A DNA stretch of 64,000 nt from an uncultured Lachnospiraceae bacterium (GTDB lineage: Bacteria > Bacillota > Clostridia > Lachnospirales > Lachnospiraceae), in NCBI GenBank assembly GCA_900316165.1, contig ONBW01000006.1, positions 84,869 through 148,868 of the forward strand. The letters are read 5' to 3'. Under the pieces are notes generated by a model. It was not told the DNA's origin. It searched no databases and saw only the letters and a list, made by a program, of their open reading frames with translations. Made by a program: the position numbers and the translations under genes. Position 1 is the first letter of the stretch. Each line of letters starts with the position of its first letter. Below are positions 40,711-48,646 of the stretch, piece after piece.

Positions 40711-41453
40711 TTTTTTTCAAGCCTCTGTCTTACTGCTTCAAAAGCTACAACTCCACATGATACCGAAGCGTTTAAGGAATCGATATCTCCAAAGGTAGGA
40801 ATTCTTACTACAGCGTCGCACTTTTCCTTTACGAGCTTTGAAATACCCTTGCCCTCGTTTCCGATGACTATGGCAAGAGGTCCGGTAAGAGCTGTCTTAT
40901 AGATGCTCTCGCCGTCTAAGTCGCAGGCGTAGATCCAGACACCCTTTTCCTTAAGTTCATCAATAGTCCTTGAGAGATTTGTAACCTTAGCTACAGGAAC
41001 GTAGGCAATAGCTCCGGCTGAAGCCTTTACAGCTGAGGCGGTAAGGCCTGCTGCCCTGTTCTTTGGAATAATGACGCCATCGGCACCGGCCATATCGGCC
41101 GTACGGATAATAGCTCCGAGGTTGTGCGGATCCTCTATCTCATCGAGGATAAAAATAAACGGATCCGTGCCCTTTTCCTTTGCCTTATTTAGAATATCGT
41201 CGATTGTAGAATACGAAAAAGCAGCCACATAGGCGATAACTCCCTGATGCTTTTTATCAGGGCAGATTTCATCAAGTCTGGCCTTATCGACAAGGTCAGT
41301 TCTGATGCCCTGCTTTTTAGCTTCGCGGAGGATAGTATGAATCGGGCCGTCAAAGCTCGACTTCAACACAAAAATTCTCTCGACTGTCGTATCTGAGCGC
41401 AGAGCCTCAAGAACCGCGTTTCTTCCTTCAATTATCGTACTTTCGTCATGCAT
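40707..41453 (-). CDS. rlmB: 23S rRNA 2'-O-methyltransferase RlmB (SpoU family)
   Basis: A knotted SpoU methyltransferase of 248 residues from the ATG at 41453. The N-terminal substrate-binding domain (IIEGRNAVLEALRS) and the three family motifs are seen: IFILDEIEDPHNLGAIIRTA, IVIGNEGKGIS and IPTFGDIDSLNASVS. The start overlaps the mrnC stop by eight bases (ATGCATGA). cysS-mrnC-rlmB is the common Firmicute order. Confidence 0.96.
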   Translation of the reverse strand: MHDESTIIEGRNAVLEALRSDTTVERIFVLKSSFDGPIHTILREAKKQGIRTDLVDKARLDEICPDKKHQGVIAYVAAFSYSTIDDILNKAKEKGTDPFIFILDEIEDPHNLGAIIRTADMAGADGVIIPKNRAAGLTASAVKASAGAIAYVPVAKVTNLSRTIDELKEKGVWIYACDLDGESIYKTALTGPLAIVIGNEGKGISKLVKEKCDAVVRIPTFGDIDSLNASVSCGVVAFEAVRQRLEKK

Positions 41454-41913
41454 GATTTTTTTCCTCAAAATCTCCGGTCTTATCCGAGAGAAGACCGGTC
41501 CTCTCAAGTCCCATTTTTACAAGCTCAAGAATCCTGTCGTCTTTTTTTAGTAGATACAGATAGCCAAGGAGCGTCTCAAATCCTGTAGCCATCCGATAAT
41601 CTGACACAGAGGCATTTTTCGCGTGAGTATAGCTTTTGGCATTTCTTCCGCGTCTGAAAACATCTGCCTCATCTTCAGTTAAGTCGCCCTCAATAGCCTC
41701 GACAATTCTGCGCTGAGAAGCAGCCTTTACTATATGTGCAGAGGCGTTGTGAAGTCTCGATGGAGAGACATTTCTTCCTGCCACTACAATAGAGCGGACT
41801 ATTATCTCAAATACACCGTCTCCTAAAAAGGCAAGGGTAAGCGGTGAATAGGTCTTTATGTCACGCTCCGGTATGTCAAAGGTATTCCGGATTGCGCTTA
41901 TACCCTCTTCCAT
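41446..41913 (-). CDS. mrnC: Mini-ribonuclease III
   Basis: Matures the 23S rRNA ends in Firmicutes. The 155-residue protein is an RNase III catalytic domain without the double-stranded RNA-binding domain. The catalytic region reads SPLTLAFLGDGVFEIIVRS, and a late ATGFETLLGYLYLL motif contains the second acidic ligand. GGGAG precedes the ATG; it overlaps cysS by 16 bases. Confidence 0.95.
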   Translation of the reverse strand: MEEGISAIRNTFDIPERDIKTYSPLTLAFLGDGVFEIIVRSIVVAGRNVSPSRLHNASAHIVKAASQRRIVEAIEGDLTEDEADVFRRGRNAKSYTHAKNASVSDYRMATGFETLLGYLYLLKKDDRILELVKMGLERTGLLSDKTGDFEEKNHA

Positions 41914-43307
41914 TTGACTCCCTCTCTCGTATCGAGGAGCTCGATTCCCTGAGCTAAGAGCTCATCTCTTATCTGATCAGCTAAAGCGAAATTTTTCTCT
42001 TTTCTAGCCTGCTGACGCTTCTCTATAAGGTCACGGATCTGCTGGTCTACATCTTCCTTCTCTACAGTGAATTCAAGGCCAAGAACACCGAGGAGTCTTT
42101 CAATCTTCTGATAAACATTCATAAGGATCTCAGAGGAACTGTCCTCGTCAAGCTTTGTATTCGCAAACTTTACAAGTTCGAAGATGGCAGCTATGGCGTC
42201 TGCTGTGTTGAAGTCGTCGTCCATGGCGTTCTCGAAATCAGTAACGTATTCCTTAGTGGTATCGAGAAGCGAGTCCTCATCCTCTGACATCTGCTCTGCA
42301 GGAGCGTTTGCGATAAGATCCTTTAATCTGTCACCGCAGGTCCTTATCCTCTCAAGTCCGCTCTTTGCAGACTCCATCAGCTCTTCAGAATAGTTAAGAG
42401 GACTTCTGTACTGGGCTGAGAGCATGAAAAATCTTAAGACATCAGGGTTATATCTCTTGAGAATTTCTCTGACTAAAAGGAAATTACCAAGAGACTTGCT
42501 CATTTTTCTGTTATCGATATTCAGGAAGCCATTGTGCATCCAGTAGTGGGCGAATGGTACCCCGTTTGCGGCCTCGGACTGGGCTATCTCATTCTCATGA
42601 TGTGGAAAAATAAGGTCTTCTCCGCCGGCATGGATATCGATTGTATTACCTAAATATCTCTTCGACATGACAGAGCACTCTATATGCCAGCCAGGTCTTC
42701 CATCGCACCATGGAGATTTCCAGAAAGGCTCTCCCTCCTTCTTAGGCTTCCAGAGAACGAAATCGAGAGGATCCTGTTTTTCGTCACCAGTTACTTTTAT
42801 ATCACGGTGCCCACCTTCGAGGTCGTCAATATTCTTGTGAGAGAGCTTTCCATATCCAGCGAAGCTTCTGGTCTTATAGTAGACAGTTCCATCTGATACT
42901 ACGTAAGCATAACCCTTGTCTATAAGAGTCTGTATCATGTCTATCATGCCGTCGATTTCCTCGGTAGCCCGTGGATTCTTGGTGGCAGGCATGATATTCA
43001 TAGCCTCCATATCCTTCTTGCACTCAGCGATATAGAACTCAGCTACATCCTGCGCACTCTTATTCTCCTGAATAGACTCTTTTATGATCTTATCGTCTAC
43101 GTCTGTGAAGTTCGATACATAGTTTACCTCATAGCCCTTGTATAAGAAGTATCTCCTTACCGTATCAAAGACTATCATAGGACGGGCATTTCCGATATGA
43201 ATGTAATTGTAGACTGTAGGTCCGCAGACATACATACTGACCTTGCCCTCTTCAATAGGCTTGAATTCTTCCTTTGTTCTCGTAAGCGTGTTGTAAATCT
43301 TAATCAT
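41898..43307 (-). CDS. cysS: Cysteinyl-tRNA synthetase
   Basis: Charges tRNA-Cys. The 469 residues contain the zinc Cys and HIGH box in VCGPTVYNYIHIGNARP, the second zinc region GRPGWHIECSVM, HHENEIAQSE, and KMSKSLGN. The start is 15 bases downstream of the ispF stop. Length is normal. Confidence 0.99.
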   Translation of the reverse strand: MIKIYNTLTRTKEEFKPIEEGKVSMYVCGPTVYNYIHIGNARPMIVFDTVRRYFLYKGYEVNYVSNFTDVDDKIIKESIQENKSAQDVAEFYIAECKKDMEAMNIMPATKNPRATEEIDGMIDMIQTLIDKGYAYVVSDGTVYYKTRSFAGYGKLSHKNIDDLEGGHRDIKVTGDEKQDPLDFVLWKPKKEGEPFWKSPWCDGRPGWHIECSVMSKRYLGNTIDIHAGGEDLIFPHHENEIAQSEAANGVPFAHYWMHNGFLNIDNRKMSKSLGNFLLVREILKRYNPDVLRFFMLSAQYRSPLNYSEELMESAKSGLERIRTCGDRLKDLIANAPAEQMSEDEDSLLDTTKEYVTDFENAMDDDFNTADAIAAIFELVKFANTKLDEDSSSEILMNVYQKIERLLGVLGLEFTVEKEDVDQQIRDLIEKRQQARKEKNFALADQIRDELLAQGIELLDTREGVKWKRV

Positions 43308-43322
43308 AAAAATCTCCTTGAC

Positions 43323-43859
43323 CTAACTCACCTTCGGGCATCCAGAGCATCCAGCGCAGCCACCGCCTATCGGCATTCCTGCCTCATACAGTGAATCTAT
43401 GATGCAGACAGCCTGTGCTGAAATGCCTTCGCCTCTTCCGGTAAAGCCTAAGTGCTCCTCAGTTGTAGCTTTTACATTTACCATATTATCCGCTATCTGA
43501 AGGTCAGATGCAATATTTTTTTTCATCTGTTCTATGTATGGACGCATTTTAGGCGCCTGGGCTATGATGGTGCAGTCGATATTTCCTACTACAAAGCCCT
43601 CATCTAAGAGCAGCTGCCTGACCTGCCGCAGAAGCTCTCTTGAATCAGCGCCCTTGTATTTATCATCATTATCAGGGAAATGAAGTCCTATGTCCCCAAG
43701 GCCTGCTGCCCCTAAGAGCGCGTCCATTACCGCATGGAGAAGCACATCTGCATCCGAATGTCCGAGAAGTCCCTTCTCATACGGGATATGTACACCGCCG
43801 ATGATCAGGTCTCTGCCCTCAGTCAGCTGGTGGACATCGTAGCCGTTTCCAATTCTCAT
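43323..43859 (-). CDS. ispF: 2-C-methyl-D-erythritol 2,4-cyclodiphosphate synthase with Cys-rich tail
   Basis: Cyclises the MEP-pathway intermediate for isoprenoids. The body has the metal pair in [10 protein letters not shown] and the motif [20 protein letters not shown], with [13 protein letters not shown] near the end. It is about 20 residues longer than usual: a tail containing [14 protein letters not shown] carries Cys168, Cys171 and Cys174. No ispD is adjacent. It is preceded by a terminator and two tRNAs. Confidence 0.95.
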   Translation of the reverse strand: MRIGNGYDVHQLTEGRDLIIGGVHIPYEKGLLGHSDADVLLHAVMDALLGAAGLGDIGLHFPDNDDKYKGADSRELLRQVRQLLLDEGFVVGNIDCTIIAQAPKMRPYIEQMKKNIASDLQIADNMVNVKATTEEHLGFTGRGEGISAQAVCIIDSLYEAGMPIGGGCAGCSGCPKVS

Positions 43860-43876
43860 AAAAATACCTCGTGTAC

Positions 43877-43909
43877 AAAAAAGGCTGTCACATCACAGAT
43901 GTAACAGCC
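43877..43909 (-). terminator. Terminator after the tRNA pair
   Basis: GGCTGT-ACAT pairs with ATGT-ACAGCC through one mismatch around a five-base loop, followed by TTTTTT on the minus strand. It ends the tRNA-Val/tRNA-Met transcript just upstream of ispF. Confidence 0.9.
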
Positions 43910-43920
43910 CTTAACAGCAG

Positions 43921-43994
43921 TAGCGAGAAAGAGACTCGAACTCTTGACACCGCGGGTATGAACCGCGTGCTCTAGCCAACTGAGCTATCTCGCC
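43921..43994 (-). tRNA. tRNA-Met (anticodon CAT), elongator type
   Basis: Cloverleaf with acceptor GGCGAGA/TCTCGCT (first pair G-U), D-arm AGCTCAGTTGGCTAGAGC, anticodon stem CGCGG/CCGCG with loop TTCATAC, and T-loop GTTCGAGTC. The paired acceptor end argues against the initiator form; tRNA-Ile with modified CAU is not fully excluded. CCA is not encoded. Confidence 0.92.
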
Positions 43995-44017
43995 ACAGAA
44001 ACAAAAATGTTTCTAAA

Positions 44018-44090
44018 TGGGACCTATAGGGCTCGAACCTATGACCTCCTGCTTGTAAGGCAGATGCTCTCCCAGCTGAGCTAAGATCCC
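44018..44090 (-). tRNA. tRNA-Val (anticodon TAC)
   Basis: Cloverleaf with acceptor GGGATCT/AGGTCCC (two non-Watson-Crick pairs), D-arm AGCTCAGCTGGGAGAGC, anticodon loop CTTACAA and T-arm ATAGGTTCGAGCCCTAT. CCA is not encoded. It is first in the transcript, 23 bases before tRNA-Met. Confidence 0.95.
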
Positions 44091-44135
44091 ATATATAAGC
44101 CGCGCTTTTCTCGATTTCATTTACGCGACTTGTAT

Positions 44136-44164
44136 ATACTACCAAAACAGGGAAGTAATGTCAA
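44136..44164 (-). promoter_or_regulatory. Promoter of the tRNA-Val/tRNA-Met unit
   Basis: Minus strand TTGACA (44159-44164), 17-base spacer, TAGTAT (44136-44141). Confidence 0.85.
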
Positions 44165-44206
44165 GGGAATTTTTGAAAAAATAAACGTAATTCTCACAAA
44201 AATTTT

Positions 44207-46624
44207 TCAGGCCAGGAGCCTTTCGACCAGCTGAACGCATTCAGCCGCATCTGCCGAATAGCCATCAGCTCCAATCTCATCACTGTAGGACGGAGTTATG
44301 CAGGCACCGCCTATTACAACCTTACATGACGGATACCTCTCGTTCCTTAATGCCACAACGTCCTTCATATGAACCATGGTAGTTGTCATAAGAGCAGAAA
44401 GGCCTATTACAGAGGCCTTGTTCTCGATGGCTGCATTTATTATATCTTCTGCCGGCACGTCCTTACCTAAGTCTATGACATTGTAGCCATAGTTTTTAAG
44501 CATAAGAGCCACAAGGTTCTTTCCGATATCGTGTATATCTCCCTCTACTGTTGCGACTACTATAGTCTCCTTTACCTCAGAGGAATCACTCTTAAGAAGC
44601 GGCTCAATAACGGAGACACCCTTCTCCATGGCATTGGCTCCGGAAATCATCTGTGGAAGGAAGTATTTTTTCTGCTCGTATAAGTCTCCTACCATCTTTA
44701 TCCCGGCGATGAGGTCTGTATTTAATATCTCTCTAGGATCACGTCCTGAGTCGATTTCCCTTTGTACAAGCTCCTGTATATGCGTTGTATCGCCCTTAAC
44801 TACAGCGTTCATTACAGGCGGAAGCTCTGATTTCTTCTCTTCACTTTTTTCAGGGGCTTTACCACCTGAGGTGATTGAAAAATCAGCGTCCTGCGCCTGA
44901 GTTAAATACTTTTCGGTAGCACCAGCTTTATTAAGAAGCATATCAGCCGCAGCTGCCGTAAGCATAAGAAGCTTCTGTGACGGATTTGCTATAGCCATAG
45001 TAAGGCCGTGAGCTATCGCCATATTAAGAAAAGCTGTATTTACAAAGGCTCTCTCCGGCAGGCCGAACGAGATGTTCGATAGGCCGCAGACTGTTGGTAA
45101 ACCAAGCTTTCTGCAATAATCCAAGGTTGCAAAGCACTTCTTCGCGCTGTCAGCATCAGCCCCGACTGTAGCCGTAATTACATCTACTACACAGCGGTCA
45201 GTCGACATTTCTGAATCCTTTACGGCTTTAAGAACTCTGTCGAGGTTATTATGCTTTTCCTCAATGGTCTTCGGAAGTCCTGCCGAGGAAAGAGGGAGAA
45301 CGATAAACATCGCGCCGTATTTTTTCGCGATAGGAAGCATGACCTCCATCCTCTCCTCTTCTCCGGAGATAGAGTTTATAAGCGCGCGGCCCGGGTAGCG
45401 TCTTAACGCTGCCTCCATTACCTCAGGGTAGCTCGTATCAATGCAGAGTGGCAGGTCAGTCTCATAGGTGACCTCATCAATCGCGCGAAGCATCATCTCC
45501 TTTTCATCGATGCCGTTCGTGCCCATATTTATATCGAGGATTGCAGCTCCATTTTCCTCCTGGCTTCTCGCGAAGTCATTTACCATATCCATCGAGCCTT
45601 CGCGAAGCTCAGCCTGCAGCTTCTTTTTTCCGGTAGGATTTATCCTCTCACCGATTACTAGAAAATTACCGTCAGGATTTATCTCCTGTACCTTGCGCTC
45701 AGATGAGATAACGCGCTCTGTTACAGGAGAAGGTTTAAGCACCTCCATATCCTTAGTGCGCTCTACCATCGCCTTAATATGCTCCGGCGTCGTACCGCAG
45801 CAGCCACCTATTATGACAGCTCCTGCCTTTACGAGGTTTTCCATATCTGAAGCAAACTCATCAGGAGTCATCCTATAGACTGTATTTTCGTCAATAAGTT
45901 CAGGCAGTCCGGCATTTGGCTTTGCTATGATAGGCACAGTCGCGTAACGCCTCATCTGCTCGATTAACGGCACCATTTTATCAGGACCTGTAGAGCAGTT
46001 GAGTCCGACTGCATCAGCTCCTAAAGACTGAAGGACAACTATAGCCTCAGCCGGCGCGCTGCCATAGAGAGTCTTTCCGTCCTCATTATAGGTAAGAGAG
46101 GTCATAGCAGGTACGTCCGGCGCAGTCTCCTTTACAGCGATAAGCGCAGCCCTGGTCTCCTGAAGGCTCATCATAGTCTCTATGAAAAAAATATCGACTC
46201 CGCCCTCTAAAAGCGCCTTCGCCTGTTGCTTATAGACATCTACCAGCTCCTCAAAATCGAGGTCTCCAAGTGGTGCCAGCTGCTGGCCAGTCATTGTCAT
46301 ATCGCCGGCTATGATGCACTTACCCTCGGTAGCTTTTCTCGTATTCTCGGCGAGGGTTTTATTTATATATAAAACCTGATCCTCAAGCCCGTACTCCTTA
46401 AGCTTTATGGCATTTGCGGCAAATGTAGGCGCAAGGACTATCTGGCTTCCTGCCTCCATATAGCCATGCTGAAGCTCTCCTATAGGTCCCGGATTATCTG
46501 CCATCCACTTCTCAGGGCAGACTCCCATCGGCATACCAGCCTTCATCATATTTGTTCCGACAGCGCCATCCAAAAACACAGGATGACCGCTCTCGAAAAG
46601 CTTTTTAAAATCGTCTATCGTCAT
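44207..46624 (-). CDS. metH: Cobalamin-dependent methionine synthase MetH, short form
   Basis: Transfers methyl from methyltetrahydrofolate to homocysteine through B12. The 805 residues contain a homocysteine domain (GAVGTNMM at the start; zinc ligands in VGLNCSTGP and IIGGCCGTTPEHI), a pterin domain (FLVIGERINPTGKKK, DINMGTNGI), the B12 cap domain, and the Rossmann domain with the lower-ligand His in VEGDIHDIGKNLV. The AdoMet-binding reactivation domain of Escherichia coli MetH is absent, as in many Clostridia. The ribosome site and ATG lie in a segment duplicated from the end of the upstream gene. Confidence 0.97.
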   Translation of the reverse strand: MTIDDFKKLFESGHPVFLDGAVGTNMMKAGMPMGVCPEKWMADNPGPIGELQHGYMEAGSQIVLAPTFAANAIKLKEYGLEDQVLYINKTLAENTRKATEGKCIIAGDMTMTGQQLAPLGDLDFEELVDVYKQQAKALLEGGVDIFFIETMMSLQETRAALIAVKETAPDVPAMTSLTYNEDGKTLYGSAPAEAIVVLQSLGADAVGLNCSTGPDKMVPLIEQMRRYATVPIIAKPNAGLPELIDENTVYRMTPDEFASDMENLVKAGAVIIGGCCGTTPEHIKAMVERTKDMEVLKPSPVTERVISSERKVQEINPDGNFLVIGERINPTGKKKLQAELREGSMDMVNDFARSQEENGAAILDINMGTNGIDEKEMMLRAIDEVTYETDLPLCIDTSYPEVMEAALRRYPGRALINSISGEEERMEVMLPIAKKYGAMFIVLPLSSAGLPKTIEEKHNNLDRVLKAVKDSEMSTDRCVVDVITATVGADADSAKKCFATLDYCRKLGLPTVCGLSNISFGLPERAFVNTAFLNMAIAHGLTMAIANPSQKLLMLTAAAADMLLNKAGATEKYLTQAQDADFSITSGGKAPEKSEEKKSELPPVMNAVVKGDTTHIQELVQREIDSGRDPREILNTDLIAGIKMVGDLYEQKKYFLPQMISGANAMEKGVSVIEPLLKSDSSEVKETIVVATVEGDIHDIGKNLVALMLKNYGYNVIDLGKDVPAEDIINAAIENKASVIGLSALMTTTMVHMKDVVALRNERYPSCKVVIGGACITPSYSDEIGADGYSADAAECVQLVERLLA

Positions 46625-46641
46625 TTATTTTTCCTTATCTG
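46615..46641. repeat. 27-base direct repeat, copy at the metH start
   Basis: This segment matches 46690-46716 at 24 of 27 positions, with three transitions. It contains the metH ribosome site and start codon. The two copies are offset by 75 bases. Confidence 0.85.
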
Positions 46642-46689
46642 ATGCTTATAGGCTTTATTTGTTGAAAAAATAACCGTTATCAACCCCGC

Positions 46690-46716
46690 CTGTCGTCATT
46701 TGTTTTTTCTTATCTG
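46690..46716. repeat. 27-base direct repeat, copy at the end of the MTHFR fusion gene
   Basis: Partner of 46615-46641. It encodes the last residues (QIRKNK) and stop of the upstream gene, and retains an ATG at the place that became the metH start in the other copy. Confidence 0.85.
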
Positions 46717-48474
46717 CTCTATGATCCGACAGATAAGCTTTACGCGGTTAAAAGGCACCATGAAATAGTATCCGTCAACGGTTTCCTTCATTTTATCAGC
46801 TATGTCAAGTGAAACCCTTACTGCGACCTCCTCGGCCTCCTCACGGGACATTTCCGGACTATATAGTTCGACTATCTCCTGAGGCACATGGATTCCAGGC
46901 ATCTCGTTTGCCATAAAAAGCGCATTCTTATAGCTTACAAGAGGCATAATGCCTGCCATAATCTTAGCCCCGGTCTTATTCTTAAGATACGACAACCTCT
47001 CAATATCCTCATCCCCATACACTGGCTGCGTCAGGAAAAATGAACAGCCCTGCTCCATTTTTAGGCTCATCCTGCGGGCGATAGCATCGGCATTTCTTCC
47101 GTGGTAGTTTAGCGCTCCGCCATAGACTATCCTGTCCTTCGAAAAGGCCTCGTCATTTAAGAGCTTTGCCATATTCATAAAGCGGATTGAATTGTAATCA
47201 AATACTGGCGTGATCTGGCTTCTGTCGGCAGCAGGCACAGGATCACCTGTTATCATAAGAAAATGCCTGATACCGGCGGCATAGCTTCCTAAAAGTGCCC
47301 CGCGAAGTCCTATGATATTCCTGTCACGGCAGGCGACATGTGGCATCACATCAACCCCGGTCTCGCGCTGCATCATAGCGCCTAGAAGCATCGGATCCAT
47401 CCGGCTCCTGCCCATCGGCGAGTCTGATAGAGTTATGATATCTATCCCGGCATCCGCCAAGGTGTGGGCTGAATTCATGACCTTCGTTATATCGCTGTCA
47501 AACGGCGGATCCAATTCGACTATAAAAGGCTTCTCGCCGCTCTCGATTTTTTTATAAAATGACGAGAAGGTTCTCGTCGTCTTTTTCTCAGCAGCCTCTA
47601 TACTTTTCTGCTCCGGCTTTTTCTCTGCGAAATCCTTCGAGAGCTTTTCTATAAACTCAGGAGAAGTGCCGCAGCAGCCACCGACGATATCGGCACCAGC
47701 AGAGATAATAGCTTTTATTTTTTCAGTGAAGAAATCACTGTCGCCCCTGTAGATCTGCCTGCCTCTAAGGGTGTAAGGATAACCGGCATTCGGCATCACT
47801 ATAAATGGCTTATCTATATAGAACGCTGCCTTCTCTATGAGCTGAGCCATATGGGAAGGGCCGACGCCGCAGTTAAAGCCGTAGACATCGATGTTAGCTT
47901 CCTTCGCACCGTAGCGCATGATATTATCGACCGAGAGACCGCCTGTCGTCATTCCGGTTTTATTTATAGAAAATGACAGGATGATCTCCGCGTCCGGTTT
48001 TTTTTCTTTGATATATGAAAAAATATCCGACAGCCCCTCTGTCTGTGTCTGCGTCTCGAAATCAAAAACTGCAGCACCCTCATCTAAAAACGCATCGATC
48101 ACAGGCCTTAGACTCGTAAGGATTTCACCGTTCATCGCCGGATCGAATACAGTTCCGATATCAGCGCAGACTACGCAGTTCTTTCCACTTTCTTCTACCG
48201 TCTCTTTTGCAATTGAATACGATTTTCGGGCAATCTCCTCCCGCTCCTCATCAGAGTCAATAAATGGCCCTGCCACCGCAAAGCTGTCAGTCCTGATAAG
48301 TGAAGCGCCCGATTCGATATAGCTTTTATGTATTGCCTTGATCCTGTCCGGGGACTTAAGCACCGCGCGCTCAACTATATCCTCATCGTCTGGATAGAGG
48401 CTCTGGTAGTAGGTGCCCATCGCACCGTCTGTTATAAGTATTTTTTGATTCAGTATATCCTTAAGCCTGTTCAC
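46696..48474 (-). CDS. Fused homocysteine S-methyltransferase / methylenetetrahydrofolate reductase (YitJ type)
   Basis: The 592-residue protein joins a homocysteine-binding methyltransferase domain (TDGAMGTYYQS at the start; zinc ligands in VYGFNCGVGPS and DIVGGCCGTSPEFI) to a methylenetetrahydrofolate reductase barrel from about residue 300 (PFIVELDPPFDSD, HVACRDRNI, FFLTQPVYGDEDIE). It makes the methyl-THF used by MetH, which follows. The start is GTG at 48474, with GAGGAG six bases upstream. Bacillus subtilis YitJ has the same layout. Confidence 0.93.
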   Translation of the reverse strand: MNRLKDILNQKILITDGAMGTYYQSLYPDDEDIVERAVLKSPDRIKAIHKSYIESGASLIRTDSFAVAGPFIDSDEEREEIARKSYSIAKETVEESGKNCVVCADIGTVFDPAMNGEILTSLRPVIDAFLDEGAAVFDFETQTQTEGLSDIFSYIKEKKPDAEIILSFSINKTGMTTGGLSVDNIMRYGAKEANIDVYGFNCGVGPSHMAQLIEKAAFYIDKPFIVMPNAGYPYTLRGRQIYRGDSDFFTEKIKAIISAGADIVGGCCGTSPEFIEKLSKDFAEKKPEQKSIEAAEKKTTRTFSSFYKKIESGEKPFIVELDPPFDSDITKVMNSAHTLADAGIDIITLSDSPMGRSRMDPMLLGAMMQRETGVDVMPHVACRDRNIIGLRGALLGSYAAGIRHFLMITGDPVPAADRSQITPVFDYNSIRFMNMAKLLNDEAFSKDRIVYGGALNYHGRNADAIARRMSLKMEQGCSFFLTQPVYGDEDIERLSYLKNKTGAKIMAGIMPLVSYKNALFMANEMPGIHVPQEIVELYSPEMSREEAEEVAVRVSLDIADKMKETVDGYYFMVPFNRVKLICRIIEQIRKNK

Positions 48475-48570
48475 GGGGTTCTCCTCAATTCAGCTTTTTA
48501 TTTCGCATAACCTGCCTGTTTAGTGTAACACTTACTTTTATTTTTCACAAGATTTTGATATGATATACAG

Positions 48571-48631
48571 GTGTATATAAGTGAAGATGGTTTGGCCTTT
48601 CGTTTGCAGGCCAATGAAATTCGATATACAC
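48571..48631 (+). other. Candidate structured leader of the FAD dehydrogenase gene
   Basis: GTGTATAT (48571-48578) pairs with ATATACAC (48624-48631), enclosing TTGGCCT (48592-48598) paired with AGGCCAA (48608-48614). Purine-rich internal loops of 13 and 9 bases lie between the helices. The outer helix ends directly at the GGAAAGG ribosome site. I match it to no known riboswitch class. Confidence 0.55.
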
Positions 48632-48646
48632 GGAAAGGTATTTGAT

